Notes under the pieces: generated by a model
What the model saw: only the letters and a program-made list of their open reading frames with translations
What the model was told of the DNA's origin: nothing
Databases searched by the model: none
Shown: piece after piece, positions 4,345 to 5,486 of the stretch
Numbering within the stretch: the first letter of the stretch is position 1
Layout of the letters: each line of letters opens with the position of its first letter
Source of the DNA: Trichodesmium sp. MAG_R04
GTDB taxonomy: Bacteria > Cyanobacteriota > Cyanobacteriia > Cyanobacteriales > Microcoleaceae
Assembly: GCA_023356515.1 (NCBI GenBank)
Contig: JAKQYG010000298.1
Coordinates: forward strand, 1 to 5,486
Direction: 5' to 3'
DNA length: 5,486 bases
Translations under genes and position numbers: made by a program

Positions 4345-5486
4345 AAGTAGAACTAGAACTAGAACTGGAAATAGAGGTAATCAAGTTTTTCTCTCGTTTA
4401 GTTGCAGCTTGAGTTAAAAGTGATTCTGCAAAAGCAATAGCTTCTTGAACTGGTTTATCACTAGCTAATTGTGCCAGTTCTTCTCGACGTTGATAACCAT
4501 CCAGAGTTTTCACTCTAATTATCGTCCTCTCCTCAGAGTTTTGATCGTCTGGGCTAACATGAGCTATTTCCTGAATCACCTGCTTACTAACATTAAAATG
4601 ATGGTCTGCCATTGCAGCTACTATAGGTTGGTGAGTTACACAAAGAACTTGATGTTGACGGCTAAGTTGGTGTAGTTTTTCTGAAATAGCTCCTGCTACT
4701 CTACCTGAAACCCCTACATCTATTTCATCAAAAACTAGAGTACTTGATACTCCAATTTGAGAAAAACAAGCTTTCAGTGCTAATAAAAACCGACTCATTT
4801 CTCCTCCAGAAGCATTTAAATTTAGAGGTTGTAGTGGCTCACCAGGATTAGAACTGAAACAAAATATAAGGTTGTCAGCACCTGTAGCTGTTGGAGTAGT
4901 AGCAGTAATTTGTACTTGAAATTTTACTTTCTCCATAGCAAGAGGCTTGAGTTCCTCTACTAAGTGCGTTTCTAATTTAGCAGCAGTATTATGACGTTGT
5001 AAGCTAAGTTCGTTACATTTTTTTTGTAATTCTTTTTGAACTTCGTGATATTCTTTTTCTAGTGTTTCAAGAGAGTCTTCTCCTTCTCGTAGTTTCTTAA
5101 GTTCTGCTTGTATTGTGTAACAATAATTAATTGCTTCTTCTAGGGTAGGACCATACTTACGACAAATTTGTTTAAGTTCTTGAATTCTTGCTTCTACATC
5201 CTGTAATCTTTGAGGATCCGCTTCTAATTGCTCACTATAACTGCCAATTTGTCGGCTAGCTTCAACAACTTGAGCTAGAGCTTCACTAATCATTTCTGAT
5301 ATAGGTTGTAATATGGAGTCGTAGGTTACCATATCATTTAATATTGTTTCTGCTTCTCCTAGAAGATCTGCTGCTGCTGAATTATCACCTTCATTCTGAT
5401 ATAAAGCTTGATATATTTGATAACTTTGATGTTGAAGTTCAACTACATGGCTAAGACGTTGACTTTCTTGTCTTAGTTGTTCTAAT
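4331..5486 (-). CDS. recN: DNA repair protein RecN, 5' part cut by window edge
   Basis: RecN is an SMC-like ATPase that acts on chromosomal DNA in double-strand break repair. The reading frame continues without a stop from the right edge (5485) to TAG at 4333-4331, giving 384 visible residues. The methionine at 5332 is internal, since the sequence before it (for example LLGEAETILNDM) is typical RecN. Residues 1 to about 185 contain the helical arm. Then come the ABC signature ASGGEMSR (about 225-232; nt 4790-4813), Walker B TLVFDEID with D and E at about 253-254, the D-loop region GVSGR, and the H-loop VTHQP. The Walker A motif belongs to the N-terminal part outside the window. Family members run about 550-600 residues, so roughly one third is missing. 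The C-terminus ends in an unusual serine tract (seven in a row) encoded partly by three AGTTCT hexamers. The catalytic motifs look intact, so the gene should be functional. No terminator is obvious behind it. Confidence 0.95.
   Translation of the reverse strand, partial: LEQLRQESQRLSHVVELQHQSYQIYQALYQNEGDNSAAADLLGEAETILNDMVTYDSILQPISEMISEALAQVVEASRQIGSYSEQLEADPQRLQDVEARIQELKQICRKYGPTLEEAINYCYTIQAELKKLREGEDSLETLEKEYHEVQKELQKKCNELSLQRHNTAAKLETHLVEELKPLAMEKVKFQVQITATTPTATGADNLIFCFSSNPGEPLQPLNLNASGGEMSRFLLALKACFSQIGVSSTLVFDEIDVGVSGRVAGAISEKLHQLSRQHQVLCVTHQPIVAAMADHHFNVSKQVIQEIAHVSPDDQNSEERTIIRVKTLDGYQRREELAQLASDKPVQEAIAFAESLLTQAATKREKNLITSISSSSSSSTFEGE
4349..4366. repeat. Three tandem hexamers inside the recN 3' end
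   Basis: AGAACT is repeated exactly three times on the plus strand. On the coding strand the AGTTCT units each encode Ser-Ser, forming six of the seven consecutive serines in the RecN tail. Because the unit is 6 nt, changes in copy number keep the recN frame. Confidence 0.8.

Noticed and set aside
4469..4675. Plus-strand open frame of 68 codons
   Set aside because: It is antisense to the conserved RecN C-terminal ATPase region.
1..5486. CRISPR array, tRNA, rRNA or transposase gene
   Set aside because: No regularly spaced repeats with unique spacers, no cloverleaf, no rRNA-like sequence and no transposase motif were seen.

Overview
The window looks like part of a low-GC cyanobacterial chromosome, probably from the filamentous, heterocyst-forming group. 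The evidence is a long class III adenylate cyclase with the GAF-GAF-PAS-catalytic order of Anabaena CyaB1/CyaB2, a RecN of cyanobacterial character, and a degenerate heptamer repeat of the type scattered through Nostocales genomes. I saw no HIP1 octamer, which is common in many but not all cyanobacteria. Genus cannot be fixed from the sequence alone; AT-rich Nostocales such as symbiotic Richelia-like or Raphidiopsis-like lineages would fit. All convincing genes lie on the minus strand, so transcription runs from right to left.

From right to left: the 3' two thirds of recN (DNA double-strand break repair ATPase) enters at the right edge and stops at 4331, with an unusual serine-rich tail encoded by a hexamer repeat. 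A weak TTG-started open frame (3964-4344) overlaps the recN end. It contains a heptamer repeat tract enclosed by a perfect 12-bp inverted repeat and is probably not a working gene. An AT-rich, gene-free stretch (3414-3963) then leads into the cyclase gene. It holds several palindromes, an ATAA microsatellite and, close to the cyclase start, two 18-nt direct repeats that bracket a perfect TATAAT box.

The cyclase gene (678-3413) encodes 911 residues with all catalytic residues present. It is followed after 60 nt by a 120-residue helical protein built from two copies of one unit, of unknown function and plausibly co-transcribed. Left of it, 1-254 holds no firm gene. A possible minus-strand promoter with a palindrome at the expected start site leads toward two tiny open frames at the window edge.

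Functionally, the centre of the window is a cAMP signalling unit: two GAF domains (one or both likely cAMP-binding) and a PAS domain control a homodimeric cyclase, and the small duplicated protein is a candidate accessory partner by position only. There is no sequence evidence of a functional link to recN. I found no clear evidence of a wholly new system; the best leads are the duplicated small protein and the repeat-bracketed promoter.
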